Below, in pieces: positions 24,939 through 34,007 of a stretch of 61,399 bases of DNA. Origin of the DNA: an uncultured Collinsella sp. (lineage in GTDB: Bacteria > Actinomycetota > Coriobacteriia > Coriobacteriales > Coriobacteriaceae); NCBI GenBank assembly GCA_900758375.1, contig CAAERJ010000032.1, positions 1-61,399 on the forward strand, written 5' to 3'. Numbering within the stretch: position 1 is the first letter of the stretch; each line of letters starts with the position of its first letter. The notes beneath the pieces were generated by a model, which was not told where the DNA came from, did no database searches, and was given only the letters and a program-made list of their open reading frames with translations. A program made the translations under genes and the position numbers.

Positions 24939-26912
24939 ATGAAGCTCGCACTTGCACAGATCGATATGCGCCTGGGTGACATCGAGGGCATTTGCGGCCG
25001 CATCGAGGACCAGGCTCGCCTGGCTCATGAGCGCGGCGCGCGCGTGCTGTGCGTTCCGGCCCCGCTCTTTATGGGTGCCATGCCGGGCAGCCTGGTGGGC
25101 GCTGCCGATTTTGAGCACGATATGCTGACGGGCCTGACGGGCGTTGCCGAGCGCATCCAAGAGCTCGACATGATCTGCATCGTGCCCGCGGCGGTTTCGT
25201 TTGAGGGCCAGCCCCTGCTCGACTACATGATGCTTAAGGATGGTCGCGTGGTGCCTGCGCGCGCAAGTATTGCCCTGCAGCGCGGTGAGAACAACGACAC
25301 ACGTTGGGCACCGCCGGTGTTTGACGTGGACGGCGTGCGCATCGCCGTGGTGTTTGACCTGGATCGCGAGCTCGAGATGCTGCCGACCGGTGTCGACCTC
25401 ATTGCCTATTTCCAATTCAACGCGTTTGACATGACCGATCGCGAGACCGCCGCCGTCGCCGCCGTGCGCAGCGGTGCCTACCGCAAGATCGCCTCCAAGC
25501 GCAGCGTGTGGTTTGCCTGCATGGCGCCGGTCGGCGCCTATGACGAGTCGGTGTATACCGGCGGGTCGTTTGTGCTCGACGATTGCGGTCGCGTGGTGGC
25601 CCAGGCGCCGTGTTTTGAGGAGAGCCTGCTGGTTCAGGAGATTCAGCGCGGCGTGATGCTCGATGCCCTGGAGGACCATGAGCTGCCCCAGTTTCGCTCC
25701 GAGGAGTGGTTGTGGCAGGCGCTGGTGCTTGCCGTGCGCGACAATGCCCGCGCCCACGGTACGTCGCATGCCGTGGTGGCGCTCGAGGGCGATTTGCCGT
25801 CGTCCCTGTTGGCGGCGCTTGCCGTCGATGCCTTGGGTCCTCGTAACGTAATTGGCTTAGTGCTGGGGCGCAACCGCATCTTTACGCCGGCGCAGGAGGA
25901 GGCCGAGGCCGCCCGCTGTTCTGCTGTTCGCTCAATCGCTGAGCGTCTGCACATTCGCACCGTCGAGCGCGATGCGCCGGATGCGGAGCGCGTGCTCGAC
26001 CGCGACGTGTCGGCGGGCGATGCCGAGCGCCTGCGTTCGCGCGCGCTGGGCCTGATGCTCGAGGATACGGCGCTCGAGCTGGGCGCCATGGCGTTGAGCC
26101 CGCTTTCCAAGACTGAGTATGCACTGGCGGCGCCCGCGCTGTCCGGCGGCTACCAGGGCGATTTTGCGCCCTTTGGCGACGTGTATCTGTCGACGCTCGA
26201 GTTTGTGGCACGCGTGCGCAACCGCACCTCGGCCGTGGTGCCCCAAGAGCTCGTGACGCTCAACGCGGTAGAGGATTGCATGGATCGCGTGCTGGCGCAG
26301 GCACTCTCGGCGCTCGCCGGCCCGGTTGATATGCTCGATCGCGCGGCGCAGCTGCTGGGCGGGCTTGAGCCGGGCGAGGTCGATGGTGCGCTCGAGTCGC
26401 ACGTGGACCGCAACCGCCCCTTTGATGACATCCCGATGGCCGCCGCCAAGCCCGAGGCCTGCTCGCTGCTGCTGATGCTCGTGCGCCAAGGTGAGGCTGC
26501 TCGTCGCATGCTGCCGACGGCGCCGATTGTTTCGGCCCGTTCGTTTGCCGAGCGCGCCTGGCCGTACATGCTTGCGTGGTCCGATCTGGGGCTCAACGGT
26601 AAGGAGCGCATGGCGGTTGATTCGCTGGCGCGCGCCGAGGTGCGCCGTTTTGCCGACGACGATACGAGTGACCGTATGCGCGGCGAGATGATGGGCTTAT
26701 TAGGCGAGCTGTTGGGTATTTCGCCCGAGCAGATGGAAGAGCTGCGCTCCGAGGACGGTCAGCGTCGTTTGCATGAGGGTATGAAGAAGTTTGAGGGCGA
26801 GGTCCAGGACGCCATCGATAAGATGATGGGCGGCCAGGGTGGACCGCAGGGAGGTCCGATGCCGCACCCGCCGGTTGATCCGAGGCAGTTTCCGTTCTTT
26901 AGCCAAAACTAA
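24939..26912 (+). CDS. NAD synthetase-like protein with degenerate nitrilase and synthetase sites
   Basis: The 657-residue chain follows the layout of glutamine-dependent NAD synthetase: a nitrilase-like amidotransferase domain (~1-235), then a synthetase-like domain (~250-450). The nitrilase Glu (normally in FPEL) is Ala at ~41. The catalytic Cys of ICED is missing (VVFDLD at 137-142). The P-loop SGGIDSS reads EGDLPSS at 283-289. Conserved scaffold motifs such as KTEYALAAPALSGGYQGDFAP (compare NKTE...GD) survive. A ~170-residue C-terminal extension ends in a Gly/Pro/Met-rich tail. I conclude that it is an inactive paralogue with an unknown, perhaps regulatory or scaffolding, role. It precedes ruvCAB with 137 nt between. 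Confidence 0.75.
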   Translation: MKLALAQIDMRLGDIEGICGRIEDQARLAHERGARVLCVPAPLFMGAMPGSLVGAADFEHDMLTGLTGVAERIQELDMICIVPAAVSFEGQPLLDYMMLKDGRVVPARASIALQRGENNDTRWAPPVFDVDGVRIAVVFDLDRELEMLPTGVDLIAYFQFNAFDMTDRETAAVAAVRSGAYRKIASKRSVWFACMAPVGAYDESVYTGGSFVLDDCGRVVAQAPCFEESLLVQEIQRGVMLDALEDHELPQFRSEEWLWQALVLAVRDNARAHGTSHAVVALEGDLPSSLLAALAVDALGPRNVIGLVLGRNRIFTPAQEEAEAARCSAVRSIAERLHIRTVERDAPDAERVLDRDVSAGDAERLRSRALGLMLEDTALELGAMALSPLSKTEYALAAPALSGGYQGDFAPFGDVYLSTLEFVARVRNRTSAVVPQELVTLNAVEDCMDRVLAQALSALAGPVDMLDRAAQLLGGLEPGEVDGALESHVDRNRPFDDIPMAAAKPEACSLLLMLVRQGEAARRMLPTAPIVSARSFAERAWPYMLAWSDLGLNGKERMAVDSLARAEVRRFADDDTSDRMRGEMMGLLGELLGISPEQMEELRSEDGQRRLHEGMKKFEGEVQDAIDKMMGGQGGPQGGPMPHPPVDPRQFPFFSQN

Positions 26913-27049
26913 CTATGGGATGGGATTCGCTTCCAACCCCGATACTTCAACTAAGCACCTTGGCCCCGTTGTGTTATTCTAGAACAGACGTTCGTGAATG
27001 ATGCGCGGGGCCTTGTCTTGTGCTGTACTTGTGACGAGGGGAGGTCGGC

Positions 27050-27571
27050 TTGGTTATCTTGGGTATCGACCCCGGTTTGGCCCATACGGGCTGGGGGATT
27101 ATCGAGGAGCGGCGTGGCGAGGTTCGTTGCCGTGCCTACGGTTGTATCGAGACCAGCGCGGGCAGCCCGCTCGCGGTGCGCCTGTCGCATATCGCCCGCG
27201 ACCTCAAGGGTGTCGTGGAGCGCTACCGCCCCGATACCGCCGCCATCGAGAGCATCTACTTTGGCGCCAACGTTCGTTCGGCCATTCCTACGGCGCATGC
27301 CCGCGGTGCTGCACTCGTGGCGCTTTCGGAATGCGCGCTCGAGATCGGCGAGTACACGCCTATGCAGATCAAGCAGGCTGTGGTGGGCACCGGTGCCGCA
27401 GATAAGCGGCAGGTCGCCTACATGGTGCGCACGCTCACACAGCTCGATCACGACCCGCATCCCGACCATGCCGCCGATGCTCTGGCCTGCGCTATCTGCC
27501 ACGTTAACCTCAGCCGCACCCGGGCGCTTACCGGCGGCGAGTTCTATCAACAGAGAGGAACCGGATACTGA
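27050..27571 (+). CDS. ruvC: Holliday junction endonuclease RuvC
   Basis: This 173-residue resolvase cleaves Holliday junctions symmetrically as a dimer. The acidic active site is visible: D7 in GIDPG, E67 in IESIYFG, and the C-terminal HAADA segment with H140 and D143. The start is TTG 27050, preceded by GAGGGGAGG; no ATG fits. The TGA stop overlaps the ATG of ruvA by one base, so the genes are coupled. Confidence 0.96.
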   Translation: MVILGIDPGLAHTGWGIIEERRGEVRCRAYGCIETSAGSPLAVRLSHIARDLKGVVERYRPDTAAIESIYFGANVRSAIPTAHARGAALVALSECALEIGEYTPMQIKQAVVGTGAADKRQVAYMVRTLTQLDHDPHPDHAADALACAICHVNLSRTRALTGGEFYQQRGTGY

Positions 27572-28191
27572 TGATTTCCCAGCTCCATGGAACGCTTGTC
27601 GAGGCCACGATGAGCTCGGCCGTCGTCGATGTATCGGGCGTGGGCTTTGAGCTCGGTATTTCGGGCAGCACTGCCGCCACGCTGCCCACGCCCGGCGGCG
27701 AGATTCGCCTCTATACCCGTATGCAGGTGCGTGAGGACGCCATGACGCTCTTTGGCTTTGCCTCCAAGGACGAGCGCACGATGTTCGATCGGCTCGTTTC
27801 TGTCTCGGGCGTCGGTCCGCGCCTGGCGCTTGCCGTGCTCTCCACCTATACCGTGGGGCAGCTGTATTCCCTGGTGATGGCCGAGGACGACAAGGGCATG
27901 GCCAAGGTGCCCGGTGTGGGCAAAAAGACGGCGCAGCGCCTCATCTTGGAGCTCAAGAGTACCTTTGCCAAGGACAAGGGCTTTGTTCCGGTCGACGTAA
28001 TTCCCGGTCAGGTTGCGATGCCGGTCCCCGCCGCCGTTCCCTCGGCGATCGATGATGCCCGCGCGGCGCTCCTTTCCATGGGCTTTAGCCCGCAGGAGAC
28101 CGAGGTTGCCCTGAGCGGGTATGATGGGCAGGACATGCGTGTCGAGGATCTGCTCGGCGCGGCGCTTAAGCGACTCGGAATGGATGCGTGA
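27571..28191 (+). CDS. ruvA: Holliday junction branch-migration subunit RuvA
   Basis: This 206-residue junction-binding subunit forms the tetramer that clamps four-way DNA and loads RuvB. It has an N-terminal OB domain, tandem HhH motifs (LVSVSGVGPRLALAVLS and KVPGVGKKTAQRLILEL) and a C-terminal three-helix RuvB-binding domain (IDDARAALLSMGFSPQE). The gene overlaps ruvC and ruvB by a few bases. Confidence 0.97.
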   Translation: MISQLHGTLVEATMSSAVVDVSGVGFELGISGSTAATLPTPGGEIRLYTRMQVREDAMTLFGFASKDERTMFDRLVSVSGVGPRLALAVLSTYTVGQLYSLVMAEDDKGMAKVPGVGKKTAQRLILELKSTFAKDKGFVPVDVIPGQVAMPVPAAVPSAIDDARAALLSMGFSPQETEVALSGYDGQDMRVEDLLGAALKRLGMDA

Positions 28192-29258
28192 TGTGGGAAG
28201 CCGATGACTCTCAGGACCTGTGGGCGACGCCCGGCAGCTCGCCGGCGGCATCCATGGCGCACGGTGAGCGCATGGTGGGCTCGGAACTGACACCCGAAGA
28301 CCTCGATGTCGACCGTACCCTGCGTCCCCAGCGCCTAGACGACTACTGCGGTCAGGAGCATATCAAACAGAGCCTGCGCGTGCTGATCGAGGCGGCACAG
28401 AGCCGTGGCGAGACGCTCGACCACGTGATCTTCTCGGGCCCTCCGGGTCTGGGCAAGACCACGCTGGCCACGGTTATCGCCAACGAGCTGGGCGCTCAGA
28501 TCAAGACGACGAGCGGCCCGGCCATCGCGCGTACCGGCGACCTGGCGGCTATCCTTACCAACTTGCAGCCGGGTGACGTGCTGTTTATCGACGAGATCCA
28601 CCGCCTTAACCGCTCGGTCGAGGAAGTCCTGTATCCCGCTATGGAGGACTTTGCGCTCGATATCGTGATCGGCAAGGGTCCGGCTGCGCGCTCGATTCGC
28701 CTGGATATCCCTAAGTTTACGCTGGTGGCGGCCACGACCCGTTCGGGCATGCTCACGGGCCCGCTGCGCGATCGCTTTGGCATCTCGTATCGCCTGGACT
28801 ACTACACGGTCGAGGAGCTCGCCCAGATCGTGACGCGCTCGGCGACCATCCTGGGCGTGACGATCGACCATCCGAGCGCGCTCGAGATCGGCTCGCGCTC
28901 GCGCGGTACGCCGCGCCTCGCAAACCGTCTGCTCAAGCGTGTGCGCGACTATGCACAGGTACGCGGTAACGGGCCTATTGAGCTTGATATCTGCCGTCAG
29001 GCGCTCGAGTTCTTCGAGATTGATGAGCTTGGTCTGGACTGGATGGACATTCGCATCTTGGAGACGCTTGCCAAGACGTTCTCCGGTCGTGCCGTGGGCC
29101 TGACGACCCTTGCCAGCGCGGTGGGCGAGGACCCGGGTACGCTCGAGGATGTCTATGAGCCCTATCTGCTGCAGTGCGGCTTGATGATTCGCACGCCCCA
29201 GGGCCGCCAGGCAACGCTTCGCACCTTTGAGCACTTGGGCATCGAGCCAGCCGTTTAG
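28188..29258 (+). CDS. ruvB: Holliday junction branch-migration ATPase RuvB
   Basis: This 356-residue AAA+ hexameric motor drives branch migration with RuvA. Motifs are Walker A GPPGLGKTT, Walker B FIDEIHRL, sensor 1 ATTRSGML and an arginine finger in GPLRDRFG, followed by the C-terminal winged helix (QGRQATLRTFEHLG). Either GTG 28188 (4-nt overlap with ruvA) or ATG 28191 could start translation; the proteins differ by one residue. Confidence 0.97.
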   Translation: MMWEADDSQDLWATPGSSPAASMAHGERMVGSELTPEDLDVDRTLRPQRLDDYCGQEHIKQSLRVLIEAAQSRGETLDHVIFSGPPGLGKTTLATVIANELGAQIKTTSGPAIARTGDLAAILTNLQPGDVLFIDEIHRLNRSVEEVLYPAMEDFALDIVIGKGPAARSIRLDIPKFTLVAATTRSGMLTGPLRDRFGISYRLDYYTVEELAQIVTRSATILGVTIDHPSALEIGSRSRGTPRLANRLLKRVRDYAQVRGNGPIELDICRQALEFFEIDELGLDWMDIRILETLAKTFSGRAVGLTTLASAVGEDPGTLEDVYEPYLLQCGLMIRTPQGRQATLRTFEHLGIEPAV

Positions 29259-29404
29259 AGACGGGTTTGTTTTGGCTGGTCTGTAGGCTATCGCTGAGCA
29301 TTGGATAAACATATCGCCATTCATCGGTTACGGGTGTTTTACTATTGCGCGCCCGTGCTATGCTGAATTGGTCTTTTTCTCATCCAGTAACGAAAGGACC
29401 GCCC

Positions 29405-31072
29405 ATGCCTACTGACATCGAAATCGCACGTTCCGTCACGCCGCTGCCCATTACCGAGGTGGCTAAGAACGCCGGCGTCGACGTAAAGCACCTGATTCCG
29501 TATGGCTTCGACAAGGCTAAGGTTGACTATTCACTGCTCAACGAGCCGACCGACCACCAGGCCAAGCTCGTCCTCGTGACCGCCATCAACCCCACGCCCG
29601 CCGGCGAGGGCAAGACCACCACGACCATCGGCCTTGCCGACGGTCTGCGTCGTCGCGGCGTCAAGAGCGCTGTGGCCCTGCGTGAGCCTTCGCTCGGTCC
29701 CGTCTTTGGCGTCAAGGGCGGCGCCGCCGGCGGCGGTTGGGCCCAGGTCATCCCCATGGAGGACATCAACCTGCACTTTACCGGTGACTTCCACGCTATC
29801 GGTGCCGCCAATAACCTGCTGGCCGCCATGCTCGACAACCATATTCAGCAAGGCAACCAGCTCGGTATCGACGTTAAGCGCATCACCTGGAAGCGTGTCG
29901 TCGACATGAACGACCGCCAGCTGCGCCATGTTATCGACGGCATTGGCGGCAAGGCCCAGGGCGTGCCGCGCGAGGATGGCTTCGACATTACTGTTGCCTC
30001 CGAGGTCATGGCGATCTTGTGCCTGTCCACGAGCATCAACGACCTTAAGGAGCGCTTGGGCGAGATCGTCGTCGGATACAGCTTTGCCGGCGAGCCCATC
30101 CGCGCGCGCGACCTCAAGGCTCAGGGTGCCATGGCTGCGCTGCTTAAGGATGCGCTCAAGCCCAACCTGGTGCAGACGCTCGAGGGTACGCCCGCGTTTG
30201 TCCACGGCGGTCCCTTCGCCAATATCGCCCACGGCTGCAATTCCATCATGGCCACGCGCATGGCGATGCGCTTTGGCGATGTCGCCATTACCGAGGCAGG
30301 CTTTGGCGCCGACCTGGGCGCCGAGAAGTTCCTTGACATCAAGTGCCGCATGACGGGCGTCCGCCCCAGCGCCGTCGTGATTGTCGCCACCGCCCGTGCG
30401 CTTAAGTACAACGGCGGTGTTGCCAAGGCCGACCTCAACGAGGAGAACCTCGAGGCCCTCAAGGCCGGCATGCCCAACCTGCTGCGCCACGTTGACAATA
30501 TCCAGAGCGTCTATGGTCTTCCCTGTGTGGTCGCCATCAACCGCTTCCCGACGGACACCGAGGCAGAGCTTGAGCTCATCGAGTCCGAGTGCCAGAAGCT
30601 CGGCGTTAACGTTAAGCTGTCCGAGGTCTGGGCCAAGGGCGGCGAGGGCGCGCTCGAGCTGGCCGATGAGGTCATGCGCCTGATTGAGCAGCCGAGCGAG
30701 CTCAAGTTTGCCTACGAGGACGGTGCCGATGTGGCCGACGCCCTCGAGGCCGTCGCCACCAAGGTTTACCGCGCCGATGGTGTCGACTTTACGCCGGCTG
30801 CCAAGCGCCAGCTCGCCGAGCTGCGCGAGAACGGCTTTGGCAACCTGCCGGTGTGCGTCGCCAAGACCCAGTACAGCTTTAGCGACAACGCCAAGGCCCT
30901 GGGCGCTCCCGAGAACTTCCGCATCACCGTGCGCGAGCTCAAGGTTTCTGCCGGCGCCCATTTTGTGGTTGCGCTGACCGGCAGCGTTCTGACCATGCCT
31001 GGCCTGCCCAAGGTGCCCGCGGCAGAGAACATTGACGTCGACAACGACGGCAACATCACCGGTCTGTTCTAA
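29405..31072 (+). CDS. fhs: Formate-tetrahydrofolate ligase
   Basis: This 555-residue enzyme condenses formate and THF with ATP to 10-formyl-THF and feeds the one-carbon pool. The P-loop is TPAGEGKTTTTIGL. The family signatures GVKGGAAGGGWAQVIPMEDINLHFTGD and FVHGGPFANIAHGC are intact, split here only by normal spacing. GAAAGGA lies 6 nt before ATG 29405; the longer frame from 29345 has no support. FchA and FolD, which carry the next two steps, are 11.6 kb downstream. The gene is monocistronic with a strong terminator. Confidence 0.97.
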   Translation: MPTDIEIARSVTPLPITEVAKNAGVDVKHLIPYGFDKAKVDYSLLNEPTDHQAKLVLVTAINPTPAGEGKTTTTIGLADGLRRRGVKSAVALREPSLGPVFGVKGGAAGGGWAQVIPMEDINLHFTGDFHAIGAANNLLAAMLDNHIQQGNQLGIDVKRITWKRVVDMNDRQLRHVIDGIGGKAQGVPREDGFDITVASEVMAILCLSTSINDLKERLGEIVVGYSFAGEPIRARDLKAQGAMAALLKDALKPNLVQTLEGTPAFVHGGPFANIAHGCNSIMATRMAMRFGDVAITEAGFGADLGAEKFLDIKCRMTGVRPSAVVIVATARALKYNGGVAKADLNEENLEALKAGMPNLLRHVDNIQSVYGLPCVVAINRFPTDTEAELELIESECQKLGVNVKLSEVWAKGGEGALELADEVMRLIEQPSELKFAYEDGADVADALEAVATKVYRADGVDFTPAAKRQLAELRENGFGNLPVCVAKTQYSFSDNAKALGAPENFRITVRELKVSAGAHFVVALTGSVLTMPGLPKVPAAENIDVDNDGNITGLF

Positions 31073-31097
31073 GCCTGCCGCGCATAGCCGCTTGATT

Positions 31098-31135
31098 GCC
31101 CCGCCGTGCCCCATGGCCCGGCGGGGCTTTTGTTT
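31098..31135 (+). terminator. Intrinsic terminator after fhs
   Basis: GCCCCGCCG (31098-31106) pairs with CGGCGGGGC (31119-31127) and is followed by TTTTGTTTT. Confidence 0.88.
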
Positions 31136-31136
31136 T

Positions 31137-31373
31137 CTATCCGCGCTGAAGGCCGAAGAGTTTGGCGTTGCGCTCGGCGACCATCATGTTGATATCGGCG
31201 ATTTCCATCTCGCCGTCAATGTAGGGCTGGTAGGTGCCGTACGGGTCGCCTGCCCCCAAGCTGCAGCTGCCGCAGTTATCGCAGCTGCCGTTGCCGCAGC
31301 CCGCGAGTGCCAGCTTGATGATTTCTTCACGTTCGGCGCGCGTTGTGTCTTTGATGAGCTTGCTTTTTGCCAT
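31137..31373 (-). CDS. Small cysteine-rich protein (78 aa)
   Basis: The 78-residue protein has a basic, helical N-terminus (MAKSKLIKDTTRAEREEIIK). A cysteine cluster follows at about residues 26-37, GCGNGSCDNCGSCSLG, with spacing C-x4-C-x2-C-x2-C, then GDPYGTYQPYIDGEMEIADI. The cluster could bind zinc or an iron-sulfur centre. I do not recognise the family. The start is ATG 31373; the ribosome site is weak (GAGAAA). A much longer frame through 31646 and an overlapping one from 31795 run over the start of the divergent gene and are not credible. Confidence 0.7.
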   Translation of the reverse strand: MAKSKLIKDTTRAEREEIIKLALAGCGNGSCDNCGSCSLGAGDPYGTYQPYIDGEMEIADINMMVAERNAKLFGLQRG

Positions 31374-31510
31374 GACGTTTCTCGATTCGCTTGTAACCGT
31401 CGGCCGCGCATGTCTTGTAGATACCGACGGCCTTTGCCCATCATAGGCTTTTGCGCGGGTAGAATGCATGGATAACTTGATGCTTGCAGGCGACGGAAAG
31501 GAAACGTTGC

Positions 31511-32497
31511 ATGGACCAGGACAAGACGACCGTGATGGGCGGATATGGCTCCGCACAGGCTGACGGCAGCGCCGATGCGACCCGCATTGTGTCGAACCCC
31601 GGCAATACTGCCCCCGATGCGACGCAGGCGTCTGCCGAACCCACACGAGTTATGGGCTATAGCGATACACCGCGGGATCCGTTTGATTATGCACCGCAGG
31701 ACCCGTATGGCAATGCGGCGCCGGACCCGTATGGCAATGCGGCGGCAGGCGCTTATAACAACCTGCCGCAAAATCCCATTCCGCAGCCTCAGCAAACGAC
31801 GTATATGCCGCGCACGGCACAGTCCCAGCCTCGTTATGAGTCGTGCGATCCGTATGCGCGCCAGCCTTATCGTGAGTACCCCAAGTCGATTCCGCAGTAT
31901 GGTGAGGACGAGGAAGAGGCGCCGTCGCGTTCGTCGAGTGTGATCAAGAAGATCCTCATTGTGCTGGCGATCTTCTTTGCCCTCTCGATTGTGTTCGCCA
32001 TTGTGTCGGGCATGCTCAACAAGCGAGGGAGTTCAACGGCAGATACCACTGCCGAGCAAACCGAGTCCGCCTCGTCTAGCACCGTCGATCTGAGCGATAT
32101 TCCGGGGCAGTACTGGTCCAACGCCAAGAAGCTCCTCAAGTCGCGCGGCGCCGATCTTTCGAATGCTGTGATTCTGACTGACGACGGCTCGACGCCTGTT
32201 GTCGATGCCAACTGGGTTGTTACTTCTGCCTACTATAACGACAACGGTAACCTCGAAATTCAACTCACGCACAAGAACAGCTCGGGCAACTCGTCCGACG
32301 GCCAAAGCGGCACCGACAATTCGAGCTCCAACACGCTGGAGGACCTGAGCAACAAGGCGCAGGAGTTGGGAGACAAGGCGCAAGAGCTGGGCGACACGGC
32401 TCAGAACCTCGGCGATACCGCGCAGAACTTGGGAGACATGGCGACGGATGCCTGGAACGCCCTACAAAACGGCATTTCGGGCGCACAGGGAAACTAG
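31511..32497 (+). CDS. Membrane-anchored hypothetical protein with C-terminal heptad repeats
   Basis: This 328-residue protein has a ~140-residue disordered cytoplasmic N-terminus rich in Pro, Asn, Gln and Tyr, with DPYGNAA repeats. A single transmembrane helix (IKKILIVLAIFFALSIVFAIVSG, ~146-168) and a Ser/Thr linker follow. Next is a ~70-residue extracellular domain ('LSDIPGQYWSNAKKLLKSRG...NLEIQLTH'), a Ser/Asn-rich spacer, and four near-perfect 7-residue repeats of the type AQELGDK/AQNLGDT. The last of these should form an amphipathic helix or coiled coil. GGAAAGGAAA precedes ATG 31511. No known family is recognised. The arrangement recalls envelope proteins that expose a small folded domain, but the function is unknown. 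Confidence 0.82.
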   Translation: MDQDKTTVMGGYGSAQADGSADATRIVSNPGNTAPDATQASAEPTRVMGYSDTPRDPFDYAPQDPYGNAAPDPYGNAAAGAYNNLPQNPIPQPQQTTYMPRTAQSQPRYESCDPYARQPYREYPKSIPQYGEDEEEAPSRSSSVIKKILIVLAIFFALSIVFAIVSGMLNKRGSSTADTTAEQTESASSSTVDLSDIPGQYWSNAKKLLKSRGADLSNAVILTDDGSTPVVDANWVVTSAYYNDNGNLEIQLTHKNSSGNSSDGQSGTDNSSSNTLEDLSNKAQELGDKAQELGDTAQNLGDTAQNLGDMATDAWNALQNGISGAQGN

Positions 32498-32531
32498 CGG
32501 CCGAGCGGCTAGAGCCTTAGCGGTGCAAACA

Positions 32532-32599
32532 AAAACGGGACGCAGGATCGCGTGACCGGGCGCATAGGCGCGCTGGTCGGCGGTCCTGCGTCCCGTTTT
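32532..32599. terminator. Bidirectional terminator between convergent genes
   Basis: Sixteen perfectly paired bases (32532-32547 with 32584-32599) flank a 36-nt loop that holds further short stems. T-runs flank the stem on both strands, serving the gene ending at 32497 and the gene ending at 32608. Confidence 0.85.
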
Positions 32600-32607
32600 G
32601 CTGTCGA

Positions 32608-33789
32608 TTACAGCTGCTCTGCCGGACGCTCGGGCGAGCTAAAGCCGGAGTCAAACGTGACGACGCATGATGCATCGGGCCTGCGCTCGTGCACGATGCG
32701 CGTGACGAGCTCCAGCAGCTCCTCGTCGGATATGTCAAAGCCGTCGGGACGCACCAGGTCAAACGAAACAAAGCCATCGTGCTCATGCAAGTCGTGGATG
32801 GAAAGCGCGGGGTCGATCTGCGCTACGCCGCGCTTGACCCAGCCGCGCAAGTCATCGCCGGTTGTTGCAATGGGGTCGCAGTGCAACGTGATGGCGATGC
32901 CCATCTGGCGTTTGATGTCGTGTTCGATGGTGTCCAGAATCTCGTGGTGCTCAAAGGCATCGCCCTCGCCGGGCATTTCCACGTGTGCGCTGGCAAACTG
33001 ACGGCCGGGGCCGTAGTCGTGCACCATGAGGTCGTGCGTGCCCAGGACCTGGGGGTACGACATGATCCTGTCGCGGATTTCCTGGACGAGCTTGGGGTCG
33101 GGCGCTTGTCCCAGCAGTGGGCTGATGGCGTCGCGCACCAGGCCCAGGCCGCTGATGCAGATGAAGATGCCCACACCCAGGCCTGCCCAGCCATCGAGGT
33201 CAAAGCCGGTCGCCTGCGAAATAAGCGCCGCCACCAAGACCGAGCCTGAGGTGATGACGTCGTTTTTGGAGTCCTGCGCCGTGGCGATGAGCGTCTCGGA
33301 GTCGATGCGATTCCCCAGCGTGCGGTTGAATGCAGCCATCCAGAGCTTAACGAGCATGGATGTAGCCAGTGCCGCAAGGGAAACGAGCGTGTAAGCGGTG
33401 GGGGAGGGCTTGATGATCTTGGTAACGGACTCGAGCACCAGGTTGATGCCGACGGCACAAACGAGGACGGCGACAAACAGGCCGGCGAGGTATTCGTAGC
33501 GGCCGTGACCATAGGGGTGACCTTCGTCAGCCGGGCGACTGGCAAGGCGGAATCCGAGCAGGCTCACAATGTTGCTCGACGCATCGGAGAGGTTGTTGAA
33601 GGCGTCGGCGATAAGCGAGACGGAGCCGGCGAGCAGGCCCGCGATGCCCTTGGCTAGGCACAGGGTAATGTTGAGTCCAATGCAGATGAGACTTGCGGCA
33701 AAGCCTGCGTTGGTGCGGCAAGTCGTATCGACCGGCTCGTCCACACTGCTGGGAACAAGCGTATGTACCAGCCGATTTACAAATAGCAT
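32608..33789 (-). CDS. Cation diffusion facilitator (CDF) family transporter
   Basis: This 393-residue protein has six predicted membrane helices and a cytoplasmic ferredoxin-like C-terminal domain, plus a further ~100-residue C-terminal extension. It exports divalent metals (Zn, Mn, Fe or Co) in exchange for protons. Metal-site motifs are ADAFNNLSDASSN in helix 2 and TAQDSKNDVITS in helix 5, with GHPYGHGRYEY in between. The N/D composition of the helix 2 site fits the Mn/Fe-type groups better than the HxxxD Zn group, but this is an inference. A frame upstream of ATG 33789 is open to 33948, but AGGAGA 7 nt before ATG 33789 fixes the start. Confidence 0.9.
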   Translation of the reverse strand: MLFVNRLVHTLVPSSVDEPVDTTCRTNAGFAASLICIGLNITLCLAKGIAGLLAGSVSLIADAFNNLSDASSNIVSLLGFRLASRPADEGHPYGHGRYEYLAGLFVAVLVCAVGINLVLESVTKIIKPSPTAYTLVSLAALATSMLVKLWMAAFNRTLGNRIDSETLIATAQDSKNDVITSGSVLVAALISQATGFDLDGWAGLGVGIFICISGLGLVRDAISPLLGQAPDPKLVQEIRDRIMSYPQVLGTHDLMVHDYGPGRQFASAHVEMPGEGDAFEHHEILDTIEHDIKRQMGIAITLHCDPIATTGDDLRGWVKRGVAQIDPALSIHDLHEHDGFVSFDLVRPDGFDISDEELLELVTRIVHERRPDASCVVTFDSGFSSPERPAEQL

Positions 33790-33961
33790 GGCGTATCTCC
33801 TAGCATCCTCGTTTAAGGGGATAGTGTAGCTCGCATGAGCGCACCGTGCGCCGATGCTCAGAAAATGCAGCAATGGTCTGCTGGAGCTAACGAGCGGCCC
33901 TTCTTGTCCGACCAGGTGCTCCATTTTGGGCCACATGGGTATGGGCATGTGCCTGCCTGCC

Positions 33962-33978
33962 CGACATACTTAATGTCG
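33962..33978 (+). promoter_or_regulatory. Short palindrome upstream of the zinc-ribbon gene
   Basis: CGACAT-actta-ATGTCG is a perfect 6-bp inverted repeat about 30 nt before the ATG at 34008. It could be an operator or a leader hairpin. The rest of the 218-nt divergent intergenic region shows nothing clear. Confidence 0.3.
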
Positions 33979-34007
33979 ACAGCCCCTGTGCAAAGGAGGA
34001 CGTATCC

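Noticed and set aside
31184..31795. 203-codon minus-strand frame spanning the start of the membrane-anchored protein
   Set aside because: It overlaps two better-supported divergent genes and is composed of repeats antisense to DPYGNAA.
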